From: Mesorhizobium amorphae
GTDB lineage: Bacteria > Pseudomonadota > Alphaproteobacteria > Rhizobiales > Rhizobiaceae
Direction: 5' to 3'
DNA length: 64,000 nt
Assembly: GCA_003240775.1 (NCBI GenBank)
Contig: QFNI01000004.1
Location: 60,556-124,555, forward strand
Each line of letters starts with the position of its first letter. Position 1 is the stretch's first letter. The position numbers were made by a program, and so were the translations under genes. This document shows positions 7,176-15,223 of this stretch, in pieces. Below the pieces are notes generated by a model. It had not been told where the DNA came from and did no database searches. It saw only the letters and a list, made by a program, of their open reading frames with translations.

Positions 7176-8872
7176 GCCCGTCCTTGCAGGATGCGGTTCG
7201 CGGCCGACACCACGGCTTCGAGCGAAGCCCCCACGATGTTGGTGTTGATGCCCACCCCCCAGGCGCGCCCGCCGGGGTGGTCCACCTCCATGTAGCAGAT
7301 GGCCGCCGCATTCGAGCCGACCTGGAGCGAATGCTCGGAATAGTTCTGCACCGAGAGCTCCACGCCCACATGGCGCGACAGCGCGTCCACGAAGGCGTCC
7401 ACCGGTCCGGTGCCCACGCCCTCGATCGTCACGTCCCGGTCGCCGTCGCGGATCTGCGCCTCGACCCGGCGCCGCCCGCGCTGCTCCGTGTCGGGAAAGG
7501 CCGCGTGGTCGACGAGCTTCAGCCGACCTCCGGGCTGGTCGACATAGGCTTCCGCGAACAGCTCGTAGATGCGCTTGGCCGACACTTCCTTGCCTTCGGC
7601 GTCGGTGATGGCCTGCACGTCGCGCGAGAATTCCACCTGCAGCCCGCGCGGCAGGTTCAGCCCGTAATCGGCCTGCAGCACATAGGCGATGCCGCCCTTG
7701 CCCGACTGCGAGTTGATGCGGATGATCGCCTCGTAGTTGCGGCCCACATCGGCCGGGTCGATCGGCAGGTAGGGCACTTCCCACAAGGGCGTGTTGGCCG
7801 TCTGGCGCGCCTTCATGCCCTTGTTGATCGCGTCCTGGTGCGAGCCGGAGAAGGCCGTGTAGACGAGTTCACCCACATAAGGGTGCCGCTCGGGGATGCG
7901 CAGCTGGTTGGAGTGCTCGTAGACATCCTTGATGCGGTTGATGTCGGAGCAGTCGAGACCGGGGTCCACCCCTTGCGTCAGCATGTTCAGCGCCAGCGTC
8001 ACCACGTCCACATTGCCCGTGCGCTCGCCATTGCCGAACAGCGTGCCTTCCACGCGGTCCGCACCTGCGAGCAGGCCCAGCTCGGTTGCCGCGATGCCCG
8101 TGCCGCGGTCGTTGTGGGGGTGCAGCGAGAGCACGATGCAGTCGCGCCGGTCGAGATTGCGCGACATCCACTCGATCTGGTCGGCATGGATGTTGGGCGT
8201 CGCCATCTCCACGGTCGCGGGCAGGTTCAGGATCAGCTTGCGCTCAGGGGTGGGCTGCACGATCTCGGTCACCGCGTTGCAGATCTCGAGCGCCACTTCG
8301 AGCTCGGTGCCCGTGAAGCTCTCGGGCGAGTATTCGAAGCGGTAGTCGCCGCCCGCCTTGGCCGCCATGTCGGTGATCATCTTGGCGGCATCGGTCGCGA
8401 TGCGCTTGATACCATCCACATCCTTGCCGAACACCACGCGGCGCTGCAACTCGCTGGTGGAGTTGTAGAAGTGCACGATCGGGTGCCTCGCGCCTTCCAG
8501 CGCCTCGAAGGTCCGCGTGATCAGCTCGGGCCGGCACTGCACGAGCACCTGCAGCGACACCCGGTCGGGCACGTTGCCTTCCTCGATGCACCAGCGCGCG
8601 AAGTCGAAATCGGTCTGCGAGGCCGAGGGAAAGCCGATCTCGATCTCGGGAAAGCCCATGTCGAGCAGCAGTTGGAACATCCGGCTCTTGCGCTCATGGC
8701 CCATCGGGTCGATCAGCGCCTGATTGCCGTCGCGCAGGTCGACCGAGCACCAGATCGGCGCCTTTTCGATGCGCTTGTCTGGCCAGGTGCGGTCGGAAAG
8801 GGGAACGTGCGGATAGGCCTGATACTTGGCGGCGGCCTGGGCCATGCGTCGGGGGTCGAAGGAAACGGTCAT
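7172..8872 (-). CDS. leuA: 2-isopropylmalate synthase
   Basis: A 566-residue enzyme condensing acetyl-CoA with 2-oxoisovalerate, the committed step of leucine synthesis. The DRE-TIM metallolyase core is residues ~30-350, with WCSVDLRDGNQALIDPM and the metal ligands in LSLHPHNDRGTG; residues ~430-560 form the LeuA allosteric dimer domain (VEGVGTGPVDAFVDAL, NTNIVGASLEA), which mediates leucine feedback inhibition. The length fits the longer LeuA form. The ATG at 8872 has GAGGAAAG upstream. A leucine-rich leader peptide lies 145 bases upstream, so attenuation control is likely. The downstream hydrolase gene overlaps its stop. Confidence 0.96.
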   Translation of the reverse strand: MTVSFDPRRMAQAAAKYQAYPHVPLSDRTWPDKRIEKAPIWCSVDLRDGNQALIDPMGHERKSRMFQLLLDMGFPEIEIGFPSASQTDFDFARWCIEEGNVPDRVSLQVLVQCRPELITRTFEALEGARHPIVHFYNSTSELQRRVVFGKDVDGIKRIATDAAKMITDMAAKAGGDYRFEYSPESFTGTELEVALEICNAVTEIVQPTPERKLILNLPATVEMATPNIHADQIEWMSRNLDRRDCIVLSLHPHNDRGTGIAATELGLLAGADRVEGTLFGNGERTGNVDVVTLALNMLTQGVDPGLDCSDINRIKDVYEHSNQLRIPERHPYVGELVYTAFSGSHQDAINKGMKARQTANTPLWEVPYLPIDPADVGRNYEAIIRINSQSGKGGIAYVLQADYGLNLPRGLQVEFSRDVQAITDAEGKEVSAKRIYELFAEAYVDQPGGRLKLVDHAAFPDTEQRGRRRVEAQIRDGDRDVTIEGVGTGPVDAFVDALSRHVGVELSVQNYSEHSLQVGSNAAAICYMEVDHPGGRAWGVGINTNIVGASLEAVVSAANRILQGRA

Positions 8873-8983
8873 CGGTTGCTTTCCTCAAGCGCCTGGGGCC
8901 GGGGGCTCGTCGAGCCGGCGCACGGGCCTTGGCGCGGTTCTGTTCGGGTAGGGCGAAAATCGAGGGAGCAGGGGCCGCGCAGG

Positions 8984-9036
8984 GGCGACGGTCCATTCGA
9001 CCGCCGGGCGCTCCCGATCACCGGGCCCGACGGTCG
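8984..9036 (-). promoter_or_regulatory. leuA leader: alternative RNA hairpins
   Basis: On the minus strand the arm CGACCG (9031-9036) pairs with CGGTCG (8998-9003), extended by CGGGC/GCCCG, giving a long hairpin whose loop contains the stop codon of the leader peptide (9018-9020). The 3' arm can instead pair with GACCGTCGCC (8984-8993). The two pairings exclude each other, as expected for an attenuator. I do not see a classical hairpin plus U-run terminator after them, so the mechanism could act on translation or Rho. Confidence 0.5.
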
Positions 9037-9131
9037 CCGATAAGAAGGAGAAGCGTGCCCGAAAGCGCGCGCAAGGTGCGGCCGGCAAAACCGGCACGGG
9101 CACTCTCTTGCTTGGCTGCGCGCGACAACAT
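9018..9131 (-). CDS. leuL: Leucine leader peptide of leuA (37 aa)
   Basis: A 37-codon reading frame from ATG at 9131 to TGA at 9018-9020 upstream of leuA. Near its end are four consecutive leucine codons, CTT CTC CTT CTT, then ATC (peptide SGTLLLLIGDRRAR). CTT is rare in this G/C-ending genome, which fits control codons. The stop codon falls in the loop of a hairpin that has an alternative pairing. Leucine leader peptides ahead of leuA have been described in proteobacteria. AGAGGGA lies 3-10 bases upstream of the ATG, but a predicted -10 box overlaps it, so the transcript may start at or near the ATG. Confidence 0.75.
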   Translation of the reverse strand: MLSRAAKQESARAGFAGRTLRALSGTLLLLIGDRRAR

Positions 9132-9138
9132 GGCGTCC

Positions 9139-9167
9139 CTCTAGCCCAACAGCAGGCCCGCCCGCAA
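9139..9167 (-). promoter_or_regulatory. Weak predicted promoter of leuL-leuA
   Basis: TTGCGG (minus strand, 9162-9167) and CTAGAG (9139-9144) are 17 bases apart; seven bases separate the -10 box from the ATG of the leader peptide. The same -10-to-ATG distance is seen for the trp leader. The -10 box is a poor match, so confidence is low. Confidence 0.3.
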
Positions 9168-9175
9168 GGGCGGCG

Positions 9176-10240
9176 TCACCCGATCCGCCGCGCCACCCAC
9201 CGCGCAAGCGGCGGCCCGGCGATCAGAACCAGCAAAAACCGCGCAAGCTGCAGCGCCATCACGAAGGACAGGTCCACCCGGTCGGAGGCTGCCGCGATGA
9301 TCGCCACCGAATCCATGCCCCCCGGCGAGGTCGCGAGATAGGCGGTCAGCGGGTCGAGCCCGAGCAGCCGCGCCAGCGCGAACGCGATCAAGCCGCAGAA
9401 CCCCATCAAAAGCAGGATCGCCAGCACGAGCTGGGGCAGGGCGCGCGCGGCGAGCAGCAGCACCGGCCGCGTGAAGTTCAGCCCGATGCTCCAGCCGATC
9501 ACCGTGTAGGCGAAAACGAGCAGCCAGGGCGGCAGCTGCAACGGCAGGCCCATGCCGAGATGCAGCCCCACCCCGAGCGCAAAGGCACCCAGAAAGAACG
9601 GCGAAGGCAGCCGCAGCAATCGCCCCGCGAGCCCGCCCATCACCGCGATCCCCAGCGCGATGGGGAAGGCCTCAGCATCGAGCGGCGGAAACCAAGGCTG
9701 CGGCTCCGCCACGACCCCGCTCGTGTCGACCCACAACCCCGCCACCAGCGCGGCTGCGACCGACACCATGATCACCCGCAGATACTGCATGAAGGCCACG
9801 AGCCGCGCATCCGCCCCGAAGGCTTCCGCCATCAGCACCATCGCGGTGGAAGCGCCGGGCGCCGAGCCCCACACGCCGGTCGTTCCCGGCAGAACGCCCC
9901 AACGGCTGATGAGATAGCCGAGCGCCGAAGAGGCCGCGACGGTGGCCAGCACCGCCCCGCCGATCAGCGCCCAGTCGGCCACCAGGAATTCGAGGATGCG
10001 CCATTCCACCGAAAGCGCGATCAAGACGCCCACCACAGCCTGCGCCGCCGAAAACAGCGGGCGCCACGGCCGCACCTCCGCGCCGTTCACCCCGGCCACC
10101 ACGGCCACGATCATCGGCCCGAGCAGGAAGGGCGCGGGCAGCCCGATCGCGTGAAAGAGGACCGCGAGCCCGGCCGAGCAGGCGACCAGCACCGCCCATT
10201 GCACGAGCCGCGGCCAGCGCCCCAGCGCTTCCCCGCTCAC
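9176..10240 (-). CDS. AbrB-family integral membrane protein
   Basis: A 354-residue protein with about ten membrane helices arranged as two similar halves, each containing the family's PAPFLLGPMIVA / PSPFFLGAFALG type motif and a GSAPGASTAMVLMAEAFGAD / TSPGGMDSVAIIAAASDRVD segment. This is the AbrB duplication family (COG3180), historically called ammonia monooxygenase or AbrB transcriptional regulator; both names are misleading, since the sequence is clearly a membrane protein, perhaps a transporter. The start is GTG at 10240. The next gene upstream on the same strand is a second membrane protein 40 bases away. Confidence 0.85.
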   Translation of the reverse strand: MSGEALGRWPRLVQWAVLVACSAGLAVLFHAIGLPAPFLLGPMIVAVVAGVNGAEVRPWRPLFSAAQAVVGVLIALSVEWRILEFLVADWALIGGAVLATVAASSALGYLISRWGVLPGTTGVWGSAPGASTAMVLMAEAFGADARLVAFMQYLRVIMVSVAAALVAGLWVDTSGVVAEPQPWFPPLDAEAFPIALGIAVMGGLAGRLLRLPSPFFLGAFALGVGLHLGMGLPLQLPPWLLVFAYTVIGWSIGLNFTRPVLLLAARALPQLVLAILLLMGFCGLIAFALARLLGLDPLTAYLATSPGGMDSVAIIAAASDRVDLSFVMALQLARFLLVLIAGPPLARWVARRIG

Positions 10241-10280
10241 GCCGTGCCGGACTTGGCGCGCACCGACGGGCCCGAGCCCC

Positions 10281-10961
10281 TCACGCCTTGGCGTCCTCGG
10301 TCAGCCTCAGCGTGCGGCCGACGATCTGGCCGACATAGATCACCACGGCGCAGCCGAACGGAAACACGATCTCGTTGAAGCCCGTGGTCGCGAGCTGCAC
10401 GGTCGAGAGCGGCCTGCCGTCGGTCATCGCCACCTGCCAGGTGAGTGCCGTGATCGCCCCGCCGAACACGATGCCCACCAGCGCGCCCACGCCGCCATAG
10501 GTCCAGAAGCCCGTCCGACCCGCGGTCACCAGGCGCCCGAGCAGCCAACCGAGCAGCCCGTATTCCACCGCGCGCAGCACACTGATCGTGCCGAGCGAGA
10601 GCACGGCCTGCTTTTCGGCCGCACCCAGCCAGCCCGACATCACCTTCTGCGCGGCCTTGGCGGCGGCGAGCGCGAGCGGCGCCACCAGGAAAGCCAGGAC
10701 GCCGGCCAGCATCGGCCGCCCCTTGGAAAGCGAGGTGGCGATGCTCACGCCCGAGCAGACCAGAAACGACCAGGTGACGCCCTGCGCCACGCCGACGACT
10801 GCGCCCGCACCCAGGCTCGCTTCCGACAGGATGAGAAGCAGGATCACCGCCTGCACGGCGAAACCCAGCGCGATGGAAAGCAGCGCTACCAGCGCCAGCT
10901 TGCGCAAGGCGAGGCTCGCCTGCTGGTCGGCGAGAAGGGCGGGCGAACTCAGGTCTGTCAC
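10281..10961 (-). CDS. Polytopic membrane protein, unknown
   Basis: A 226-residue hydrophobic protein with about six membrane segments (e.g. LALVALLSIALGFAVQAVIL, LGTISVLRAVEYGLLGWLLG, YGGVGALVGIVFGGAITALT) and no motif I recognise. Start is GTG at 10961. It probably forms an operon with the AbrB-family gene 40 bases downstream, so a shared transport function is possible but only inferred. Confidence 0.65.
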   Translation of the reverse strand: MTDLSSPALLADQQASLALRKLALVALLSIALGFAVQAVILLLILSEASLGAGAVVGVAQGVTWSFLVCSGVSIATSLSKGRPMLAGVLAFLVAPLALAAAKAAQKVMSGWLGAAEKQAVLSLGTISVLRAVEYGLLGWLLGRLVTAGRTGFWTYGGVGALVGIVFGGAITALTWQVAMTDGRPLSTVQLATTGFNEIVFPFGCAVVIYVGQIVGRTLRLTEDAKA

Positions 10962-11045
10962 GAGGCGCGCTCCTTGGGGAGATGACCTCCTATAGACCCG
11001 CGCGAGGCCTGCGTGAACAGCGAGAAGATAAGCCTATCGAACCCT

Positions 11046-11071
11046 TTTCCCTCCCCGGGAGGGGAGGGAAA
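11046..11071. terminator. G/C hairpin between phoX-like gene and membrane protein gene
   Basis: TTTCCCTCCCC and GGGGAGGGAAA form a perfect 11-bp stem with a 4-base loop, 15 bases after the PhoX stop codon (minus strand). No U tract follows on the minus strand. The base composition resembles the G-rich intergenic repeats elsewhere in the window, so it may be a degenerate member. Confidence 0.5.
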
Positions 11072-11085
11072 GGAAGACGCCCGCC

Positions 11086-13098
11086 TCAGCTCGCGATCTT
11101 GCCGCCGCCCTGCTGGGTGATCGCCACCACGGAAGGGCGCACGGGCATGTCCGGGCGGAAGTCCGGCCAGCGGGTCGAGGGGTCCTCGTAATAGGACAAG
11201 CGTCCGAAGCCGTCCCAATCCTCGCCGCCGTCGCCGGGGTGCTGCACGGCCACGAAGGCCGTCTCGTCGTCGGGCGCGAACAAGGGGCCGCACATCTCGG
11301 CGCCCACCGGCACGCGGAAGAAGAGCTTGGACGTGGCGCGCGCCTCGCCCTCGGTGTCCACCGCCCAGAGCCCGTCCGTGCGGCCGGTCGCCTTGTTGCT
11401 GTTGCCGTCCGTGGAAACCCAGAGCCGGCCGGCGGCATCCACCGCGCAGTTGTCGGGCATGCCGAACCAGCCGTTCGCGGTGGTCGCGGTGGAAAAGGAT
11501 GCGCCCACTTCCGCCACGCTCGGGTCGCCGCACTTCAGGAGCACTTCCCAGCGGCCCGCGGTCGCCGTGAAGTCGCCATCGGCTTCGGCGATCTCGATGA
11601 TGTGGCCGAAGGCGTTCTTGGCGCGCGGGTTGGCGGTGTCGATCTCTTCGGCCTTGCGGCGCGTGTTGTTGGTCAGCATCACATAGACGCGGCCGTTGAC
11701 GGGGTTGGGCTGCACGTCTTCGGGGCGGTCCATGCGGGTGGCGCCCAGGAGATCGCCCGCGCGGCGCGCTTCGATCACCACGTCGGCCTGGGAGTGGAAG
11801 CCGTTCTCCGCCGTCAGCGGGCCCTGGCCCTGCGTGAGCGGCAGCCAGGAAAGCGCGCCGTCCTCCGCGAATTTCGCGACATAGAGCGTGCCGGCGTCGA
11901 GCAGGTCCATGTTGGCCGCGCGGTTGTTCGCGTCGAAGCGGCCTTCGGTCACGAACTTGTAGACATAGTCGAAACGCTCGTCGTCGCCGAGATAGAAGAC
12001 GACCCGGCCGTCTTTTGCCACGATGGATTCCGCGCCCTCGTGCTTGAAGCGGCCGAGTGCGGTGCGCTTCTTGGGCACCGAGTTGGGGTCCATCACGTCC
12101 ACTTCCACGATCCAGCCGAAGCGGTTCGCCTCGTTGGGCTCCTTGGCGAGGTTGAAGCGGTCGTGGAACTCGTGCCAGCTATAGGTGCCCTCGGGCACGC
12201 CGAGCCGCTCGTAGTTCGCGGCTTCCGCGTGGTTCTCGGGCAGCGCGCCGCCGAAATAGCCGTGGAAGTTCTCCTCGGCCATGATGTAGGTGCCCCAGGG
12301 CGTCACGCCGCCCGCGCAGTTGTTGACGGTGCCCAGCACCTTCGTGCCCGTGGCATCGGCATTGGTCTTCAAGCGGTCGTGGCCGGCAGCGGGGCCCGAG
12401 ATCACCATCGGCGTCTCCGCCGTGATGCGGCGGTTGAGCGCGCCATCGGTCACCGTGCGCCACTTGCCGTTCTCGCGCACGATCTCCACCACGGTGCCGC
12501 CATGCGCCATCATCTCGATGGCCACGCGCTTGGCGTCGGCAGGCGAGATCTGGAGCTTGGTGACGGTCTTCGTCGCATCGTCCTCGTCGGGCTGCTCGGT
12601 CACCTCTACGATGCCGGGAAACATCAGGTGCTCGTTGGTGTATTCGTGGTTCACCACCAGAAGCCCGCGATCGTCGGAGCCTTCGAGCGGGATGAAGCCC
12701 ACATAGTCGTTGTTGTAGCCGAACTGCCGCACCTGGGCTTCCGGCGTCTGGTTCAGGGGGTCGAAGGCGGGCGAATCCGCAAACAGCGCGTCGCCCCAGC
12801 GGATCAGCACGTCGGCGTCGTAGCCTTCGGCGACATGGTGGGTGGCGTCCACGCCCGCTTCCACTTCCGGGAAGGAGAAGGCCGAGCCTGTCGCCGCGCG
12901 CGCCTGGTCGGCCGCGACGAGCGCTGCGGGCCCGACGGTGGCTGCGATGGCGGACACGGCGAGCGAGCCGCGCAGAAAGCCACGGCGCGAGAAGCGCGCT
13001 GCGATCAGTTCGCCCATCGTGGCGTGTTCGAGCGGCGAGCGGCCTTCGCCGTCGGCTTCTTCGAGCTGGCTCGTGCGGAAGGGGTGGGCGTCGCTCAT
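11086..13098 (-). CDS. PhoX-family alkaline phosphatase / DUF839 protein, Tat-exported
   Basis: A 670-residue secreted protein. Residues 37-70 are a Tat signal with FSRRGFLRGSL (twin Arg at ~38-39) and a hydrophobic stretch ending near ARA/AT. The body is the PhoX/DUF839 propeller: LVVNHEYTNEHLMF, NNCAGGVTPWGTYIMAEENF and FHDRFNLAKEPNEANRFGW are family hallmarks, where acidic residues and a Cys region hold calcium and iron. PhoX enzymes hydrolyse phosphate monoesters in the periplasm. ATG at 13098 is chosen since it places the Tat motif at a normal distance. No Pho box was identified upstream. Confidence 0.88.
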   Translation of the reverse strand: MSDAHPFRTSQLEEADGEGRSPLEHATMGELIAARFSRRGFLRGSLAVSAIAATVGPAALVAADQARAATGSAFSFPEVEAGVDATHHVAEGYDADVLIRWGDALFADSPAFDPLNQTPEAQVRQFGYNNDYVGFIPLEGSDDRGLLVVNHEYTNEHLMFPGIVEVTEQPDEDDATKTVTKLQISPADAKRVAIEMMAHGGTVVEIVRENGKWRTVTDGALNRRITAETPMVISGPAAGHDRLKTNADATGTKVLGTVNNCAGGVTPWGTYIMAEENFHGYFGGALPENHAEAANYERLGVPEGTYSWHEFHDRFNLAKEPNEANRFGWIVEVDVMDPNSVPKKRTALGRFKHEGAESIVAKDGRVVFYLGDDERFDYVYKFVTEGRFDANNRAANMDLLDAGTLYVAKFAEDGALSWLPLTQGQGPLTAENGFHSQADVVIEARRAGDLLGATRMDRPEDVQPNPVNGRVYVMLTNNTRRKAEEIDTANPRAKNAFGHIIEIAEADGDFTATAGRWEVLLKCGDPSVAEVGASFSTATTANGWFGMPDNCAVDAAGRLWVSTDGNSNKATGRTDGLWAVDTEGEARATSKLFFRVPVGAEMCGPLFAPDDETAFVAVQHPGDGGEDWDGFGRLSYYEDPSTRWPDFRPDMPVRPSVVAITQQGGGKIAS

Positions 13099-13185
13099 GA
13101 TCGGCTCCTGGCGGGCTGGCCCTTTCGGGCGGCTGGCTCGAAGCAACCGGTTAGAAGCGCCCCATGACAGGGGGATGACTGTTGA

Positions 13186-14094
13186 TCAGGCGAAGGGCAC
13201 GGCGGTGGCGCCGGGCGGCAGCTTGGCTTCGGCGTCGGGCTCCACATGGATCACCACGCGCACGCCGGGGATGTCGGCATCCAGCGCCTCCTCGATCCGG
13301 TCGCAGATGGCATGGGCCTCGCCCACGCTCATCTTCTGGTCGACCACCAGGTGGAACTCGATGAAGGTGGCGCGCCCCGCCACGCGGGTCTTGAGGTCGT
13401 GCACTTCGAGCGCGCCGCCCGCATGGGTCGAGATCAGCTGGCGGATGCGGAAGGTTTCGGCCGGCTCCGTGCCCGTGTCCATCAGCCCCTGCACCGACGA
13501 ATTGATGACCTTCCAGCCCTGCCAGAGGATGTTGATGCCGACCAGCATGGCGAGCAGCGGGTCGATCACCGGGATGCCGCTCCAGATGGCCGCGACGAGG
13601 CCCACGATCACGCCGGCACTCGTCGCCACGTCCGTCATGATGTGATGCCCGTCGGCCGACAGCGCGGGCGAGCGCTCCGTGCGCCCCGCGCGGATCAGGA
13701 TCATGGCCCAGACGCAGTTGATCACGGCTGCGGCCCCGTTGATCGCCAGGCCCTCCCAGGGCGCCTCGATCGGCTCGGGCATGCGCAGCGCGAAGAACGC
13801 CTCGCGCGCGATCAGAAGGGCCGCCACGATGATCAGCACGCCTTCCAGAACGGCCGAGAAATACTCCGCCTTGTGGTGTCCGAAGGGGTGTTCCTCGTCG
13901 GCCGGCCGGTGCGACACGCGGATGGCGTAGAGCGCGACGCTTGCCGCGATCACGTTGACGATCGATTCCAGCGCGTCAGAAAAAAGCGCCACCGAGCCCG
14001 TCACGCGCCAGGCCAGGAACTTCAGCGCCATCACGCCGAGCGCGACCACGATCGAGATTGCGGCGAGGCGCGCGACACGCTGCTTGGAGGGCAT
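13186..14094 (-). CDS. Cation diffusion facilitator (CDF) metal exporter
   Basis: A 302-residue CDF/FieF-like divalent cation:proton antiporter with six membrane helices followed by a cytoplasmic dimerisation domain (residues ~205-300). Helix 2 carries SVALFSDALESIVN with Asp ligands, and the motif DGHHIMTDVATS on helix 5 supplies the His and Asp of the transport site. HPFGHHKAEYFSA is the family signature loop. The start at 14094 follows a GGAG-like site; the longer open frame upstream is unlikely. Divergent from the hydrolase at 14290. The metal (Zn, Fe, Mn) cannot be fixed by eye. Confidence 0.9.
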   Translation of the reverse strand: MPSKQRVARLAAISIVVALGVMALKFLAWRVTGSVALFSDALESIVNVIAASVALYAIRVSHRPADEEHPFGHHKAEYFSAVLEGVLIIVAALLIAREAFFALRMPEPIEAPWEGLAINGAAAVINCVWAMILIRAGRTERSPALSADGHHIMTDVATSAGVIVGLVAAIWSGIPVIDPLLAMLVGINILWQGWKVINSSVQGLMDTGTEPAETFRIRQLISTHAGGALEVHDLKTRVAGRATFIEFHLVVDQKMSVGEAHAICDRIEEALDADIPGVRVVIHVEPDAEAKLPPGATAVPFA

Positions 14095-14289
14095 GGGGGA
14101 ACTCCTGCGCGGGGAATCAAAACCGCTCGCGGGCGCTCCCAATGCTTCGCCCATCGGGCAGGGTCAAGGCCCCCGAAGGCGCCGGGATTTGACATCGGAG
14201 CGGGTTCGGGGAGAATCCACGGGGATCGAGACCGCCAGCCCAACCGAAACACGAAGGGCCGACCCCTTCCTGACACAGAGGAAAAGCGC

Positions 14290-15141
14290 GTGGATTTCTT
14301 TGCAGGCATCGACGGCACGGGTGTGGGCGACAACGCGCTCTACGCCAAGGATTTCGCCGAAAGCTTCGTGCACCAGCTCTACGGCTCCAACCGCTTCGGC
14401 CTGCGCTACTACAGCCGCGGCCCCACCTGGGAGGGCTCGACCACCCGCCGCATCGCGGCCAACATGCACCGCGAGATCGAGACCCGGCTCCACAACCGCG
14501 GCGCGCGGCCCGTCAGCCGGATGATCCTCGCCGGCTACAGCCGTGGCGGGGCTGCCGTGATCCATCTCGCCCGCGAGCTGCAGGCCCACAAGCACACGGT
14601 CGACTGCCTGCTTCTGTTCGATGCGGTCGACATGACATGGACGCTCGAAGCCGAGCGCATCCCCGCCAATGTGCGCCACGTGTTCCACGCCCGCCGCAAC
14701 CCCGCCTCGCGCTCGCGCACGAGCTGGGGCAATTGCGGCAAGGTGGTCGAGGACCCCCGCCGCACGCGCTACACCGAACAGTTCTTCCTGTGCACGCATG
14801 GCGGCATGGGCGGCACGCCCTGGAAGGTGGCCGACCCCGACGGGATCATCAACGAATCCGTCACCGAACAGAGCGTGTCGGATCGCCTGAAGAGCGCGCG
14901 CAACAGCGGGGCCGCGCGGCTGATGCGCCGGATGCCCATGCCCTTTCCGCTCGTACCAGTACCCCCGACCCTGCCGCTCGACGCGGCCGATGCCGCAAAC
15001 GACGCCCACCGCCGCGCGAGCCGCACCACGATCACGCTGGAGCGCGACCGCTCGGTCTCCCAGGCGGTGGGGGCATGGATGTTCGGCAACCTCGACCGCA
15101 CCTTGAGCCAGAAGGCGAAGAAGCTGGTTCCGGTGGGGTGA
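14290..15141 (+). CDS. Serine hydrolase (lipase-like), unknown substrate
   Basis: A 283-residue protein with an alpha/beta-hydrolase pattern: FFAGIDGTG at the N-terminus, nucleophile elbow AGYSRGGAAV (Ser ~84), acid candidate in LLLFDAVDM (Asp ~111 or 114) and a His in FLCTHGGMGGTPW (His ~170). The GTG start at 14290 is preceded by GAGG. The opening GIDGTG and the GxSRGG elbow recall DUF2235/Tle-like phospholipases, yet the family match is not certain. There is no signal peptide. A dense repeat cluster starts at its stop codon. It is divergent from the CDF gene and may not share its function. Confidence 0.65.
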   Translation: MDFFAGIDGTGVGDNALYAKDFAESFVHQLYGSNRFGLRYYSRGPTWEGSTTRRIAANMHREIETRLHNRGARPVSRMILAGYSRGGAAVIHLARELQAHKHTVDCLLLFDAVDMTWTLEAERIPANVRHVFHARRNPASRSRTSWGNCGKVVEDPRRTRYTEQFFLCTHGGMGGTPWKVADPDGIINESVTEQSVSDRLKSARNSGAARLMRRMPMPFPLVPVPPTLPLDAADAANDAHRRASRTTITLERDRSVSQAVGAWMFGNLDRTLSQKAKKLVPVG

Positions 15142-15217
15142 GCCGCGCCCGGCCTCCGGCCGGCGGAAAGCCATGGAGATGGCTTTGCGAGCCGCGAACG
15201 CCCGGAGCCACGCGAAG
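15137..15217. repeat. Intergenic repeat element type B, copy 1
   Basis: An ~80-base element beginning at the hydrolase stop codon, related to 61604-61682. Shared parts include a perfect inverted repeat AAGCCATGGAGATGGCTT and the tail CGAACGCCCGGAGCCACGCG (copy 2: CGAACGCTCTGAGCCATGCG). No coding potential. Confidence 0.7.
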
Positions 15218-15223
15218 GGCCGG

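Noticed and set aside
6332..9043. 903-codon plus-strand frame across the hydrolase, leuA and its leader
   Set aside because: It covers three well supported minus-strand features and has no recognisable domain.
8885..9103. 72-codon frame in the leuA leader (starting MPVPVLPAAP)
   Set aside because: It overlaps the leucine leader peptide in another frame, has no control codons and is Pro/Arg-rich noise.
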